58,885 nt of DNA from a virus: IMG/VR virus record IMGVR_UViG_3300034120_000898, positions 1-58,885 of that record. The stretch is one strand, 5' to 3'. A program made the position numbers and the translations under genes. Below the pieces are notes generated by a model. That model saw nothing but the letters and a program-made list of their open reading frames with translations. It was not told where the DNA came from and ran no database searches. This document shows, one piece after another, positions 9,001 to 17,884 of the stretch. Each line of letters begins with the position of its first letter. The stretch's first letter is position 1.

Positions 9001-11224
9001 TATACCAATCACCAGAATTTGCATTTATTAAATTTCTTATTGTTGTTGTATCCCAAGAAGCAGAATAACCACATAAGATATTATAAGTGTCAGTCCAAGA
9101 ACCAGAAAAGACGTTATAGTTAGAATATAGTGGACCTATTTGGTTTGCCGCATCATTCCATTCTGCGGAATTAGCACATACTACATTATAAGTATTAACC
9201 CAAGCAGCAGAATATGCTTGGAATTGAGCAGAAACTGGAGAGAAATACGAAGCAACATCATTAAAGTTTGTTTGATTGTTGTTTATATAAGTTACTCCTG
9301 CATCATATAAACTTTTTTGGTTGTATACTGATTCCCAATTACCAGAATTAGATAATATTAAATTATTAAGATTATCTATATTCCATTTAGAAGAATTAGC
9401 GCATACCGTTGTGTATGTGGTATCCCAATTAGAGGAGTTTGCAGCATATTGTGTACTAATAGTTGCTAATGTAGTTCCTGCGCCACTCCAATTTGCAGAT
9501 AACGAACAAACTGTTTGATAATTAGTATCCCAATATCCAGAATTTATTAATAATAAATCTTTTATTGGTGTGATATCCCATGTGGATGAAAACGAACAAA
9601 CTGTAGTATAAGCAGTCTGCCAGCTACCAGAGCTTCCAGCATAACTAGTGCTTAACTGATCTAACGTAGATTTTGCAGTCTCCCAAGATCCAGAACTGGA
9701 TTGTAATGTATTATAACCATCGTTCCATTTACTGGAATTAGCACTTACATAAGTAAATAACGATCCTGTATCCCATGATGCAGAGTATCCACATACAGTA
9801 GTGTATGTAGAATCCCAATTACCAGAATTAGTATTATAATTTGATCTTAATATTACTATGTCATTATTGCTATTTTCCCATCTTCCAGAAGATGTTTGAA
9901 GAGTATTATATGCATCATTCCATCTACCTGATTGTGATTGAAATTCCGAAGAAACCACAGCAAAATTAGCAGCAACAAAATTCCAAGTTGCAGAATTAGA
10001 ACATAAAACTGTATACATACTATCGTATACAGATTGTCTAAAATACACAGAATTCCAATTAGCAGATCCTGATGTTAATATTGATAAAGCTGTTAAATCA
10101 GACCATACACCAGATTGTTGTTGAGTGGTTAAATACGCACTCTCCCAATTACCAGAATATGTCATATACTCTGTTGATAAAGAAGAAAGAGTGTTTCTTG
10201 CTGCTTCATTTAAGCCAGATATATCTCTTGTTGTGACGTATGCTGTGTTCCAATCTGCACTATAGGAAGTTAAAATTGATATGATTTGTGTTTTATCCCA
10301 TGAGGCTGAATAAGAACACACAGTATTATATGCGCTATCCCAATTACCAGAATTAGAGCTATATGCATTTGTTAAATTATATAAATCTGTTATTCCTTGT
10401 TCCCATGATGCAGATTTTGAACATATAGTAGTATATGTGTTGATCCAATTTGCAGAATTATTAAAAAATATAGTTGATAATGGCTCGTAATGAGTGGATA
10501 CTAGCAACCAATAACCTGAATTAGCAGCTACAGTAGAAGCCATGCTATCATATGTTGGTTTTAGATTGAAAACAGAATTCCAATTTGCAGAATTTGCTTC
10601 TACTACAGAAGCTGCACTATCGAATCTATAAGCATTTATTCTCATCCATTGTCCGCTATTAGCATTCAATGTTGCATATGCACTATCCCATCTTCCACTT
10701 GCCACGGAAATAACAGTAGCTGTAGCCTCTAATGAGGTTAATTGCTGCATTATCCCATGTGGGTATCTTATCATCGATCCATTTACTGTGGTAACAGTAA
10801 GCGAACCTGTAGTTTGATATTGACCATCACTTATGGTGTAAATTATACTGTCAGTAGAATCAAATCCATAAGATTTATAATATATTACGTTGTCTTTGAA
10901 CCATGCTCTACCATAATAAGGTTCTGATATATCAACAAGCTTTAATCCAACTACTAAATTATCTGGATCTGATATGTATGGCGTAATATCTATTTTAAGA
11001 TCATCATCAGTATTTCCAGAAAGCGTTATATTTCCTGCTGTGGGTGGCTGGTTTACTATATCTACATAATTTGTTAAGACTTTTGTAACTCCATTTTCAA
11101 CAGAAGTGTATATATAGTAATCTTTTCCTGTAAAACCTTGATTCGGGGTGTATATAAATCTAGTACCATTCCAGTACACCGTACCGTACAAAGGTTTCTT
11201 GTTAATAGTAACATTAATAGCCAT
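6017..11224 (-). CDS. Giant Ser-x-Trp repeat tail fibre protein (1735 residues)
   Basis: The N-terminus has two cadherin-like/Big_9 (tandem-95 type) modules (~1-60 and ~60-150; PLYGTVYWNG...FIYTPNQGFTGKD). Residues ~179-1381 are a continuous repeat array in which NS(G/A)xW recurs, usually every 14-17 residues; I counted about 68 Trp. Recurrent companion motifs are TVC(A/S)YS and QKSAYDS. A short module with VGINTSLPNKALTVVGDISATG-like sequence (~1440-1500), common in phage fibres, follows. The end is a C-terminal domain starting FDGGGD (~1622) that resembles terminal domains of other phage fibre proteins. The role is inferred to be a very long fibre or whisker with a distal receptor-binding tip. 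It is downstream of a paralogue with an 8-base gap and has its own promoter. The fold of the repeat is not recognised. Confidence 0.75.
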   Translation of the reverse strand: MAINVTINKKPLYGTVYWNGTRFIYTPNQGFTGKDYYIYTSVENGVTKVLTNYVDIVNQPPTAGNITLSGNTDDDLKIDITPYISDPDNLVVGLKLVDISEPYYGRAWFKDNVIYYKSYGFDSTDSIIYTISDGQYQTTGSLTVTTVNGSMIRYPHGIMQQLTSLEATATVISVASGRWDSAYATLNANSGQWMRINAYRFDSAASVVEANSANWNSVFNLKPTYDSMASTVAANSGYWLLVSTHYEPLSTIFFNNSANWINTYTTICSKSASWEQGITDLYNLTNAYSSNSGNWDSAYNTVCSYSASWDKTQIISILTSYSADWNTAYVTTRDISGLNEAARNTLSSLSTEYMTYSGNWESAYLTTQQQSGVWSDLTALSILTSGSANWNSVYFRQSVYDSMYTVLCSNSATWNFVAANFAVVSSEFQSQSGRWNDAYNTLQTSSGRWENSNNDIVILRSNYNTNSGNWDSTYTTVCGYSASWDTGSLFTYVSANSSKWNDGYNTLQSSSGSWETAKSTLDQLSTSYAGSSGSWQTAYTTVCSFSSTWDITPIKDLLLINSGYWDTNYQTVCSLSANWSGAGTTLATISTQYAANSSNWDTTYTTVCANSSKWNIDNLNNLILSNSGNWESVYNQKSLYDAGVTYINNNQTNFNDVASYFSPVSAQFQAYSAAWVNTYNVVCANSAEWNDAANQIGPLYSNYNVFSGSWTDTYNILCGYSASWDTTTIRNLINANSGDWYTSYTIICANSSRWTNSLLLLTALSTNFSTNSGLWDMTTNVVCTYSAFWNENSLRSILSANSGNWNSVYRQKSAYDSTYNTVCAYSGIWTTAYTVLCVNSAAWDTKTITTILSVNSANWSSVYRQKSAYDSTYSTVCAYSGLWTNAYTVISANSAKWDVTSLTTILSVNSANWNSVYRQKSAYDSTYNTVCAYSGAWKTASDIVSSTYNTWDIGTLGTIISSNSANWNTLYYKMSVFNNGLNTLTANSGNWDQVYTILSAKSAEWDVSYLTSFLSSNSADWQKMLLRKSSYDAAYYSVCSLSASWQTAYTTMVDNSANWGTALLVSLLTSGSANWNSTYTIVSTNSANWQSSASILSILSTNYAQYSGNWDSTYNTVCSFSGYWDNSNVAYTIISTYSAGWEDVYKNKGYYDAAYTILTANSALWYDPVNNISITNLIANNSAKWTNAFNIVTASSAAWNQNIIDVLSVANAYKTYSGDWQIAYTYIKANSGNWDNSNLVSVVNTNSGNWTDSYTKLSQSSGNWNNTYSYLTSINTDYNDNSARWDSTYTTVCAYSGYWSSLSDVTTLSANSGYWTSVYNTICSFSGYWNSLSAAYDRYNVFYTVLTANTGAWEALTNVISSNSAAWVAPYNIIYNNSARWLSGSSSQDYYANNLYVASGAIIYGTLSALGQIVALSTSSTSPATAFNIYNTGFTDALVVTKTQLSGALGTFTYNGSAVLYIDPNNKVGINTSLPNKALTVVGDISATGMIYGFTPPEFLAFTTMSATYEAAAAYLTLSGSNINSIFLAKAGYDSTDTYVRSVCDNVSNFFSVTKPLYDSAYATTVSQTATLINSYTFLNTNSSKIGTDTLFRSKSSSYDSAYSYIRATSGTVGSSQLNFVFDGGGDVVASGSTGVIQIPAKVLVSSWSLMNDRSATVYVEILSSTFANYPVFDRISGDNNANNDYIKSNRATKNTNSTLVNWKPILEQDTILKFNLLVNDNAGNVTISLRCIKI
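7082..10690 (-). repeat. Coding repeat array, Ser-x-Trp units
   Basis: About 1.2 kb of amino-acid-level repeats per third of the gene. Some blocks are also close at DNA level, for example three copies around 8450-8820 that encode VNSANWxSVYRQKSAYDSTY followed by NTVCAYSG-type sequence. Such near-identical copies suggest recent duplication or recombination inside the array. Confidence 0.8.
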
Positions 11225-11229
11225 AAGTA

Positions 11230-11237
11230 TATTTATC
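11230..11237 (-). promoter_or_regulatory. Late promoter core GATAAATA (minus strand)
   Basis: Five bases upstream of ATG 11224. It contains the TAA stop (11235-11233) of the upstream fibre gene. Confidence 0.65.
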
Positions 11238-14200
11238 TTTTTGTAACCCTGAGATTAATTAAAATATAATTTGCAGCACTATTTGTTTGTAAAACAAATT
11301 TTAATATGGAATTTCTGTTAATATTAACCCTCCAATGGTTTGGGTTCGCTATTCCATAATTAAATATTGGATTTGTATTATCTAAGTGAGGAATATTATT
11401 TCCTATTATGCTAGATGTTCTTGGATAATTATTATAAGTACCGCTCAATATATCTATTGAAGCAAAAGTTGGTTGATCTGAATATATTGTCCAACCTTGG
11501 ATAGTTATGTCATCATTAACATTATACAAACCATATGTTCTGCTTCTGATTGCATTGTATCCAAATACATAACTTATCTGATATGAAGATGCAACTTGTG
11601 AAGATGTTGTGTTTACATAATTATATAAATCTTCATAACTACCAGAATTATCTCTGTATCTAGTGTCAACTCCGAAAGAATCTCCAGAAACAGATATATA
11701 ACTAGATAGATATTGTGTTTTGTAATTATAATCAGATAGTTGATTGAATATAATAGGTAAAACTGATGGACTGTTTATTGTGTTATAAGAACCAGAATTA
11801 GCTCGTACATAACTCTTAATTATATCATATTTTGGATACGAAGATACGAATTCTGTAAATGTAGCAGAATTAGAAGTTAGATATGAGTAATTGCTTAAAT
11901 ACGTTCCTGATTTAGCTGTATATGTTGTAACAAACTGACTTGCATAAGGAGTTATATAACCAAAAGCCGATAAATCTCCTGAGATTGTTAACGTATTTGT
12001 AGTTCCTCTTATAGAGGAAATATTAACACCCAATGTTCCTGTTTGAGTATTAATATACAAAACCGAAGATGATGCAGTTCTGAAATGAGTAACACCAACA
12101 TACGGAGTTCTACTAGCTACAGATAATGCTGCTACTCTGTTACTACTATTGTTTACAACTAAACTAGTTAAATTTATTATATTAGAAGCAAATCTTAAAA
12201 GATGAGCAGCGGTTAAAGTTCCATTAATTAATGCATCTCCATAAACAATTAAATATTTTGCAGCTAAATTAATATCATAAGCTCCAGATACAGCATTCGC
12301 CGTTAAAGGAAATAATAATTCTACCGAAGACAACCAATTTCCAGAATTAGTAACAATTAAATTATATCCATCATTCAGTGCTCCAGAATTTGCATTAAAA
12401 TAACTATAAGAAGTTTTGTATGTATCATCTTCATTAAAATACCAACTACCTGTTATCGCAGATGCAGTATTGTAGGCTTCAGTCCAAATAGAAGAATTGG
12501 CGCAAAGCAAATTCACTATACTTGTATCTTCCCAGCTTGATTGTTGATTGTATACTGTGCTTGATACTGATAAAAATTTGTTATTTTTATTATTATAATA
12601 TACAGCACAAAGTGATTTCGCATCTGTTATGTTAGAGTCCCATATAGAACCAAAATCATCTACAAATATAACATCATATGCCTTGTCCCAACTTGGAGAC
12701 CATAAATTTATCCCTCTTACCAAATAATCAATATCCCATATTGTATTATATGTTGTAACTGTTTGATACAAACTATCATAATTCGTATTTGTGGTGGAAA
12801 CCGAGTAACTTATGCTTTGTAATAAGCTTGTATTTTGGTTTAAACCTAATCCACTAAGATATATAAAGTCAGTATAAGCACTCCAGATATCTGCTTCTTT
12901 TTTTGCTTCTATGACTACAGGTATAAAAACAGGATAATTAGCACATAAAGCACTTATGTAAGTGCTGTTGTTATTGTAACGAACAAAATTATTTGCCGTT
13001 GATTGCCAATTTGCGCTATTAGTTTCAAATGATGTATAATCAGGACGATAAAGCCATTTAGCAGATGCTGATGACACAGCAGTAGATGCATTACTGTAAT
13101 TAGATGAATTTATAAAATAATCTGATGATATAGCACCAATTTGATTATTAAATGCATTTAAATATTCTACTGTATTGTCACTGTTTAAATTATTTAAAGA
13201 ATCCCAATTAGAAGAACAAGAACTAAGTATGGTTTTTGCATCGTATACAATATCACCAAAACTTATGTCTTTGAGTTGTAACCAATATGCAGAAGTAGAA
13301 CTAACGGTAGAATTTAAAAAATCATATGTTGAAATTGATCGGTATAATGTATTCCATGAATCACCATTATTTCTAGTTATAAGATTTGCACTATTAATAT
13401 TGTCAACAAACTTAAAATCCACAGTCCATCCACCAGAATAAGTTCTTATAATATTAACCATATTCTCAAATTGTGGTATTTTTATGTACCCATCATTCAA
13501 AGAAGATGATATTGTTTGTGTTTGTAATATTAAAGAATTTATATACGGAGCACCCGTAACCATCTGAGAAAAACTCGATGAATTAGCTAATATAAAAGTA
13601 TAATTTTTATCATAGATTGGTTTACTATTATAGATAGAAACCCAATCTGCTGAAGCTGAACTTAAAATTGTTTGAGCTTCGTATATTTTAGTAATCCAAT
13701 CTAAATTTGATATATAATTAGAAGAATTATTTCTAATTATAGAATACATCGAATCAAACACAGATTGTTGCTGTGAAATAGTTTGCCAATCTGCTGAAGT
13801 CGAACTTAAAACTGTATTTGCTTGATATATTTTATCTGCAAAATCAAAACTAGAAATCCATTTTGATTTATAATCATCAACAGTTTCTGTCAAATTATCA
13901 AATGTTGATTTGGACTGGTAAATAGTTTCCCAATTTCCAGAATTAGCTAGTAACAAGCTGCTTAATCTAGATTTATAAGTAAACCAATCATTACTTAAAG
14001 TTTTAACCAAGTTATAGCTTGGATTTAAATAATTATTTGTTACATTATAATAACCAGTAGTAAGAATGTTTACTTGATTACTAATATAATCGTAATTATA
14101 AGGGAGATTTTGATATATATAATCGTAATTAGCACTAAATGTTCCAACTGTGCTACCCAATTCAATAGCACCCCAATAAGGAGCAACGTAGTGTACTATA

Positions 14201-16305
14201 TCATATACAGAATTCAGCACTATAAGTGTTCTTAATATTTCTGTTACAGCTTTTGAAGATCTTGTCCAATGATAACCACTAGTGGCAACTATTTCTGTGT
14301 TGGCATCATATATTTCGCTAGATAATGTTATTAAATCATTTATCAATAGTGCTGTACTAACATCATTGGCCCAAGCAGATGGAACAGTATACAAAACATT
14401 GTAAGTAGATATATTTTTATACATCAAATCCCACTTGCCAGAATTTGCCGAAAGTAAACTAATCATGTTTTCTTTTTTACTTTCCCATTGAATATAAGCA
14501 GGAATAATTATGTTATAAACAGAATTGTATACATCATTTTTGAAGTCACTTAAGAAATAATTAGTGGTTTCGTATATATTGTTCCAATAATCTATATTAT
14601 CAGACAATATAGATTTTGTGTATTCCCATTGAGCAGACCCTGCACTTACAAGAGTATTAATATCAGTATAGAAATAATTTGATGATGTCTGATTTAAATA
14701 TGTATAAAAATCGTCAAAAAATGGCTTATCTGTGATGTAATATTGTGTAGATAAAGCATTTATGATGTTGTAAGTATAATCCCAAAGTAAAGAATAGCTA
14801 CTATTTGATAGTTTGTATACCTCTTGCCATTTGGGTGCTTCTATTGATAGTAAAGCATTTAAATCAGAACTCTTCCATTTAGAAGAATTTGATTGTATAA
14901 GATTATACACTCCATCTAATAATGGAAAAAATGAACTTATATCATAATATTTTGTGCTTAGTTCATCCCATGTGTTGTACTTGGAATCTATAATATCTGC
15001 TGTGGAAGACCAATCTTGTCCACTTAAAGTTATTACGTTTTTGAGATCCTCGGATGTATATTCATCAGATACCCAATTCGGTGATAAACTAGAAACCAAA
15101 GAGACTTGTGTATCTAGTTCAGTTTTATCTTCTAATATAGAATCCCAGTTTGCGGAATTAGCTGATAAAGTGCATGCTATACTATAAATTCGGTCATTCC
15201 ATCCTGAAAAATTGCTCAAAATAGCATTCTTCATCTCGTTAAAACCAATACTATTGTAATAATAACTAGTACTTAAATTATCCGTTGTTATGTTTAAGAA
15301 CTGCCAATCTATACTTTTTGTTGTTACGGTATCTGTGTAAGTCATCCATTTAGCAGAATGACTACTGAGTATGGTGTTGGTTTCGGTGGAGTCCCAATTT
15401 GAAGAAAAACTACATACTGTATTATAATACGAATCAAATAAAGGAAATGCCTCTTCGGAAACAGAGCTTAACTGCTGTATTTTTGAGGTGTTGGTGTCCC
15501 ATCTAGACTCATTTGCTACAGTGTTATTATAAGATTCTACCCATGTTGCAGAATTAGCACAAACTAATGTGACTAAACTGGTGTCTGATATCCAATTTCC
15601 AGAATTTGATGTTAATGTATTATATAATAAAGAAAATTCATCTGTTCTGTCATACAAATCTATCAAAGATGAAGATATAGTTTCTGCTATAGTACTGTAA
15701 TTATGCCATCTTGTGATGTCTAAAGTATTTAAATTAGATGTATTAGCTGTTATGAAACTGTATAAAGTCTCGTAATTAACGCTTAATACGGTTACTAAAT
15801 TTAACTGTCCTTCAACTCTGTCTGCTCTTTGTTTTACTGTTCCGAATCTAGTTCTAACCAATTCATTCAAAACACTAAGGACTACCACCCCAGTAGTGTT
15901 ATACTGTTTATCACTTACAGTGTATAATATATTATCTATTCCGTTTTTACTGTATGAATCATAGTAAAGATTCTGACCATCGGTGTATGCGCTTCCGTAA
16001 TTGCCAGCTTTGACATCAATTATTGTTAATTCATCAAATGGATTTGTTAAATCAGTTACTAGGGATGATATGTTTAATTTTAAAGTGCTAGATACATTGG
16101 TAGATAATTCTACGATATTAGATATTGGTGGTCTGTTGTATGCATTTACAAATTTTGTATATATTATAGATCTGCTACCTTCTATTTGTTTATAAATAAA
16201 CGAATCATTCCCCGAAAATCCTACATTTGGGGTGTAAATAAATTCGGCATCATTCCAATAAACACTTCCATATAATGGTTGTTTAATAATTTCAATAAAA
16301 GCCAT
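11233..16305 (-). CDS. Giant Ser-x-Trp repeat tail fibre protein, paralogue (1690 residues)
   Basis: A paralogue of the downstream 1735-residue fibre. It has the same cadherin-like/Big_9 start (PLYGSVYWNDAEFIYTPNVGFSGNDSF) and a second such module to about residue 145. A long array of NSxxW/Y repeats follows, noticeably more degenerate than in its neighbour. Then come a fibre hinge module (GVNISSIRGTTNTLTISGDLS region) and a C-terminal domain ending in ILKFVLQTNSAANYILINLR, which parallels ILKFNLLVNDNAGNVTISLR in the neighbour. The two proteins may form hetero- or homo-trimeric fibres, or alternative tips; this is inference. It is the first minus-strand gene of this block, transcribed from one arm of a divergent promoter region. 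Confidence 0.75.
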   Translation of the reverse strand: MAFIEIIKQPLYGSVYWNDAEFIYTPNVGFSGNDSFIYKQIEGSRSIIYTKFVNAYNRPPISNIVELSTNVSSTLKLNISSLVTDLTNPFDELTIIDVKAGNYGSAYTDGQNLYYDSYSKNGIDNILYTVSDKQYNTTGVVVLSVLNELVRTRFGTVKQRADRVEGQLNLVTVLSVNYETLYSFITANTSNLNTLDITRWHNYSTIAETISSSLIDLYDRTDEFSLLYNTLTSNSGNWISDTSLVTLVCANSATWVESYNNTVANESRWDTNTSKIQQLSSVSEEAFPLFDSYYNTVCSFSSNWDSTETNTILSSHSAKWMTYTDTVTTKSIDWQFLNITTDNLSTSYYYNSIGFNEMKNAILSNFSGWNDRIYSIACTLSANSANWDSILEDKTELDTQVSLVSSLSPNWVSDEYTSEDLKNVITLSGQDWSSTADIIDSKYNTWDELSTKYYDISSFFPLLDGVYNLIQSNSSKWKSSDLNALLSIEAPKWQEVYKLSNSSYSLLWDYTYNIINALSTQYYITDKPFFDDFYTYLNQTSSNYFYTDINTLVSAGSAQWEYTKSILSDNIDYWNNIYETTNYFLSDFKNDVYNSVYNIIIPAYIQWESKKENMISLLSANSGKWDLMYKNISTYNVLYTVPSAWANDVSTALLINDLITLSSEIYDANTEIVATSGYHWTRSSKAVTEILRTLIVLNSVYDIVHYVAPYWGAIELGSTVGTFSANYDYIYQNLPYNYDYISNQVNILTTGYYNVTNNYLNPSYNLVKTLSNDWFTYKSRLSSLLLANSGNWETIYQSKSTFDNLTETVDDYKSKWISSFDFADKIYQANTVLSSTSADWQTISQQQSVFDSMYSIIRNNSSNYISNLDWITKIYEAQTILSSASADWVSIYNSKPIYDKNYTFILANSSSFSQMVTGAPYINSLILQTQTISSSLNDGYIKIPQFENMVNIIRTYSGGWTVDFKFVDNINSANLITRNNGDSWNTLYRSISTYDFLNSTVSSTSAYWLQLKDISFGDIVYDAKTILSSCSSNWDSLNNLNSDNTVEYLNAFNNQIGAISSDYFINSSNYSNASTAVSSASAKWLYRPDYTSFETNSANWQSTANNFVRYNNNSTYISALCANYPVFIPVVIEAKKEADIWSAYTDFIYLSGLGLNQNTSLLQSISYSVSTTNTNYDSLYQTVTTYNTIWDIDYLVRGINLWSPSWDKAYDVIFVDDFGSIWDSNITDAKSLCAVYYNNKNNKFLSVSSTVYNQQSSWEDTSIVNLLCANSSIWTEAYNTASAITGSWYFNEDDTYKTSYSYFNANSGALNDGYNLIVTNSGNWLSSVELLFPLTANAVSGAYDINLAAKYLIVYGDALINGTLTAAHLLRFASNIINLTSLVVNNSSNRVAALSVASRTPYVGVTHFRTASSSVLYINTQTGTLGVNISSIRGTTNTLTISGDLSAFGYITPYASQFVTTYTAKSGTYLSNYSYLTSNSATFTEFVSSYPKYDIIKSYVRANSGSYNTINSPSVLPIIFNQLSDYNYKTQYLSSYISVSGDSFGVDTRYRDNSGSYEDLYNYVNTTSSQVASSYQISYVFGYNAIRSRTYGLYNVNDDITIQGWTIYSDQPTFASIDILSGTYNNYPRTSSIIGNNIPHLDNTNPIFNYGIANPNHWRVNINRNSILKFVLQTNSAANYILINLRVTKR

Positions 16306-16310
16306 ATTAC

Positions 16311-16318
16311 TATTTAGA
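16311..16318 (-). promoter_or_regulatory. Late promoter core TCTAAATA (minus strand)
   Basis: Five bases upstream of ATG 16305. It forms the left arm of the 13-bp inverted repeat in this divergent intergenic region. Confidence 0.65.
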
Positions 16319-16352
16319 TTTAAATCAATCCATCATCAATTAAATCTAAATA
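16311..16352. repeat. 13-bp perfect inverted repeat between divergent fibre genes
   Basis: TATTTAGATTTAA (16311-16323) is the exact reverse complement of TTAAATCTAAATA (16340-16352), with a 16-base spacer. Each arm contains a TCTAAATA core pointing outward. The right-arm core is not at the normal distance from a start codon; the plus-strand gene uses a second core at 16378. Confidence 0.75.
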
Positions 16353-16377
16353 ATACCTTCAAAAATACCATATTATC

Positions 16378-16385
16378 TGTAAATA
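16378..16385 (+). promoter_or_regulatory. Late promoter core TGTAAATA
   Basis: Five bases before GTG 16391. This spacing is the main reason for accepting the GTG start. Confidence 0.6.
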
Positions 16386-16390
16386 CCTGT

Positions 16391-17854
16391 GTGCAGATTT
16401 TACTAGATAACAATAAAATTTCTAATTATTCGTTAATACCAGAAGGAATGAATACTTTTGGCTATGAAAGTTTGAATGAAGTTTTCTTTGATGTATACGA
16501 AATAAAAAGTAATGGCTTGGATTTAGTAAAAGAAAAAAAGGGCGATTTTGATGGCAATCCTATCATAGAATTTGATATTCGTGTTGACAACGAAATCTAC
16601 AAGAATGTTCGATTTGTTCTTACAAAAGAAAACAAAATTTGTATTAATCCAAATTTGCTAGACCACACAAAAGTCGTAGCATACGAAAAGAAGGCAGAAA
16701 AACTTAAAGAAACACCAAAACTGCCAGTAATAAAAGAAAACGAAGAAGTTTTCGTAAAACAAAAAAACAAGGTAATTCAAGAAGATCCTGTAATTAAAGA
16801 AGAGAGCTTGATAGAGAAAACAAAAAAAGAATTTTTCGAATCTATCAGAGGAGAAGTATTGGAAGAACTAAAAAGAGAAATAAAAGCGGGTATTATTTCT
16901 GATTTAATCAAAGAAAACGTACAGATAAATTTTGATTCAGTAGTTTCTGACAACGGAAATAAAAATAAATTACAAAAGATTCTAGAAAATTACAATAATT
17001 CTTTCAGAAAAGATTACATAGAATTAGCGGAAAAGGTTTCTAGGAGAGAAGCAATGCGCTATACAGAAGGTGGTGGAGGAACCAATGCCGTACAGTTCGC
17101 AAACGGAGGAAGAATGGACGGTGATTTGTTTGTTACTGGGAACTTCCAATCAAATTCGATGGCAGTTGGTGCGTTGAATGTTGATTCACTAATAGTGAAT
17201 AAATTAAGCGCAAATACTCAGTTTGTGTTTAATGATTTAACTGTTGCCCAAGGATTCACTGCTAATAACATTTATTCCAACTATATCGAAACACTTTCAT
17301 CCAAAGTTAAAGATGTTTTATATGTAGATAATAATGCATATGTATCTGGATTGTTGAGCGCAAATAGAATAACAGTAGATACCACATTAAATGTAGATAC
17401 TCTTACGGCTAATTATGGAGTTATAAATCATGATTTAACTGTTTATGGAGATTTGTGTGCAAATAGAGGATATATAAACACAAATTTAACTGTGGCAGGA
17501 GCAGTTAGCTCTGGTAGTGGTCACGTTTTAGGTGATGTTTTAATCACAGGAAATTTAAAAGTTTTAAACTCAATTGATGGAGGTTCAATAATTGGAAGTA
17601 CTATTGTAGGAAGTAATTCATTAGAAAAAGCTGTCAAGAATATAACAGGAGCTAGTTTCGTAAATGGAGATTGTACTGTGGTACACAATTTAAGTACATA
17701 TGATCTATTACTTACTTTGTATAGTGTGAATCCAGACGGGAAAAATGAAGTTGTTCATGCATCCATGATCAACAATTCTCTCAGTACAACTCTGATAAGT
17801 TTTGCGGAACAACCAGATCCTTCAGAAAATTATAGATTGATAATAATTAAATAA
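16391..17854 (+). CDS. Fibre-like virion protein with N-terminal adaptor and coiled coil (487 residues)
   Basis: It starts with GTG. Residues ~1-100 form a globular N-terminal region ending in a Lys/Glu-rich linker. Residues ~135-220 are strongly charged and probably a coiled coil. After RREAMRYTEGGGGTNAVQFANGG (~219-240), a junction I know from other phage fibre-like proteins, come ~200 residues of short beta repeats (GDLFVTGNF, LNVDSLIVN, LSANTQFVF, GDVLITGNL). The end is a small domain with VVHNLSTYDLLLTLY...YRLIIIK, resembling the C-terminal domain of the next gene. Likely a trimeric fibre or head/tail decoration fibre whose N-terminus attaches it to the virion. The partner is unknown. 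It is the first of five co-oriented fibre genes. Confidence 0.65.
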   Translation: MQILLDNNKISNYSLIPEGMNTFGYESLNEVFFDVYEIKSNGLDLVKEKKGDFDGNPIIEFDIRVDNEIYKNVRFVLTKENKICINPNLLDHTKVVAYEKKAEKLKETPKLPVIKENEEVFVKQKNKVIQEDPVIKEESLIEKTKKEFFESIRGEVLEELKREIKAGIISDLIKENVQINFDSVVSDNGNKNKLQKILENYNNSFRKDYIELAEKVSRREAMRYTEGGGGTNAVQFANGGRMDGDLFVTGNFQSNSMAVGALNVDSLIVNKLSANTQFVFNDLTVAQGFTANNIYSNYIETLSSKVKDVLYVDNNAYVSGLLSANRITVDTTLNVDTLTANYGVINHDLTVYGDLCANRGYINTNLTVAGAVSSGSGHVLGDVLITGNLKVLNSIDGGSIIGSTIVGSNSLEKAVKNITGASFVNGDCTVVHNLSTYDLLLTLYSVNPDGKNEVVHASMINNSLSTTLISFAEQPDPSENYRLIIIK

Positions 17855-17871
17855 AAAAATAGCGTTTTTAA

Positions 17872-17879
17872 ACTAAATA
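17872..17879 (+). promoter_or_regulatory. Late promoter core ACTAAATA
   Basis: Five bases before ATG 17885, inside the 30-base gap after the preceding fibre gene. Confidence 0.65.
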
Positions 17880-17884
17880 TTAAT

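Noticed and set aside
9321-9518. Plus-strand open frame inside the giant fibre gene, and similar frames elsewhere
   Set aside because: Shadows of strongly repetitive or beta-rich genes on the other strand; no promoter core or ribosome binding site.
17855-17884. Terminator after the 487-residue fibre gene
   Set aside because: A-run and T-run flank only a 6-base AT-rich stretch; no stable stem.
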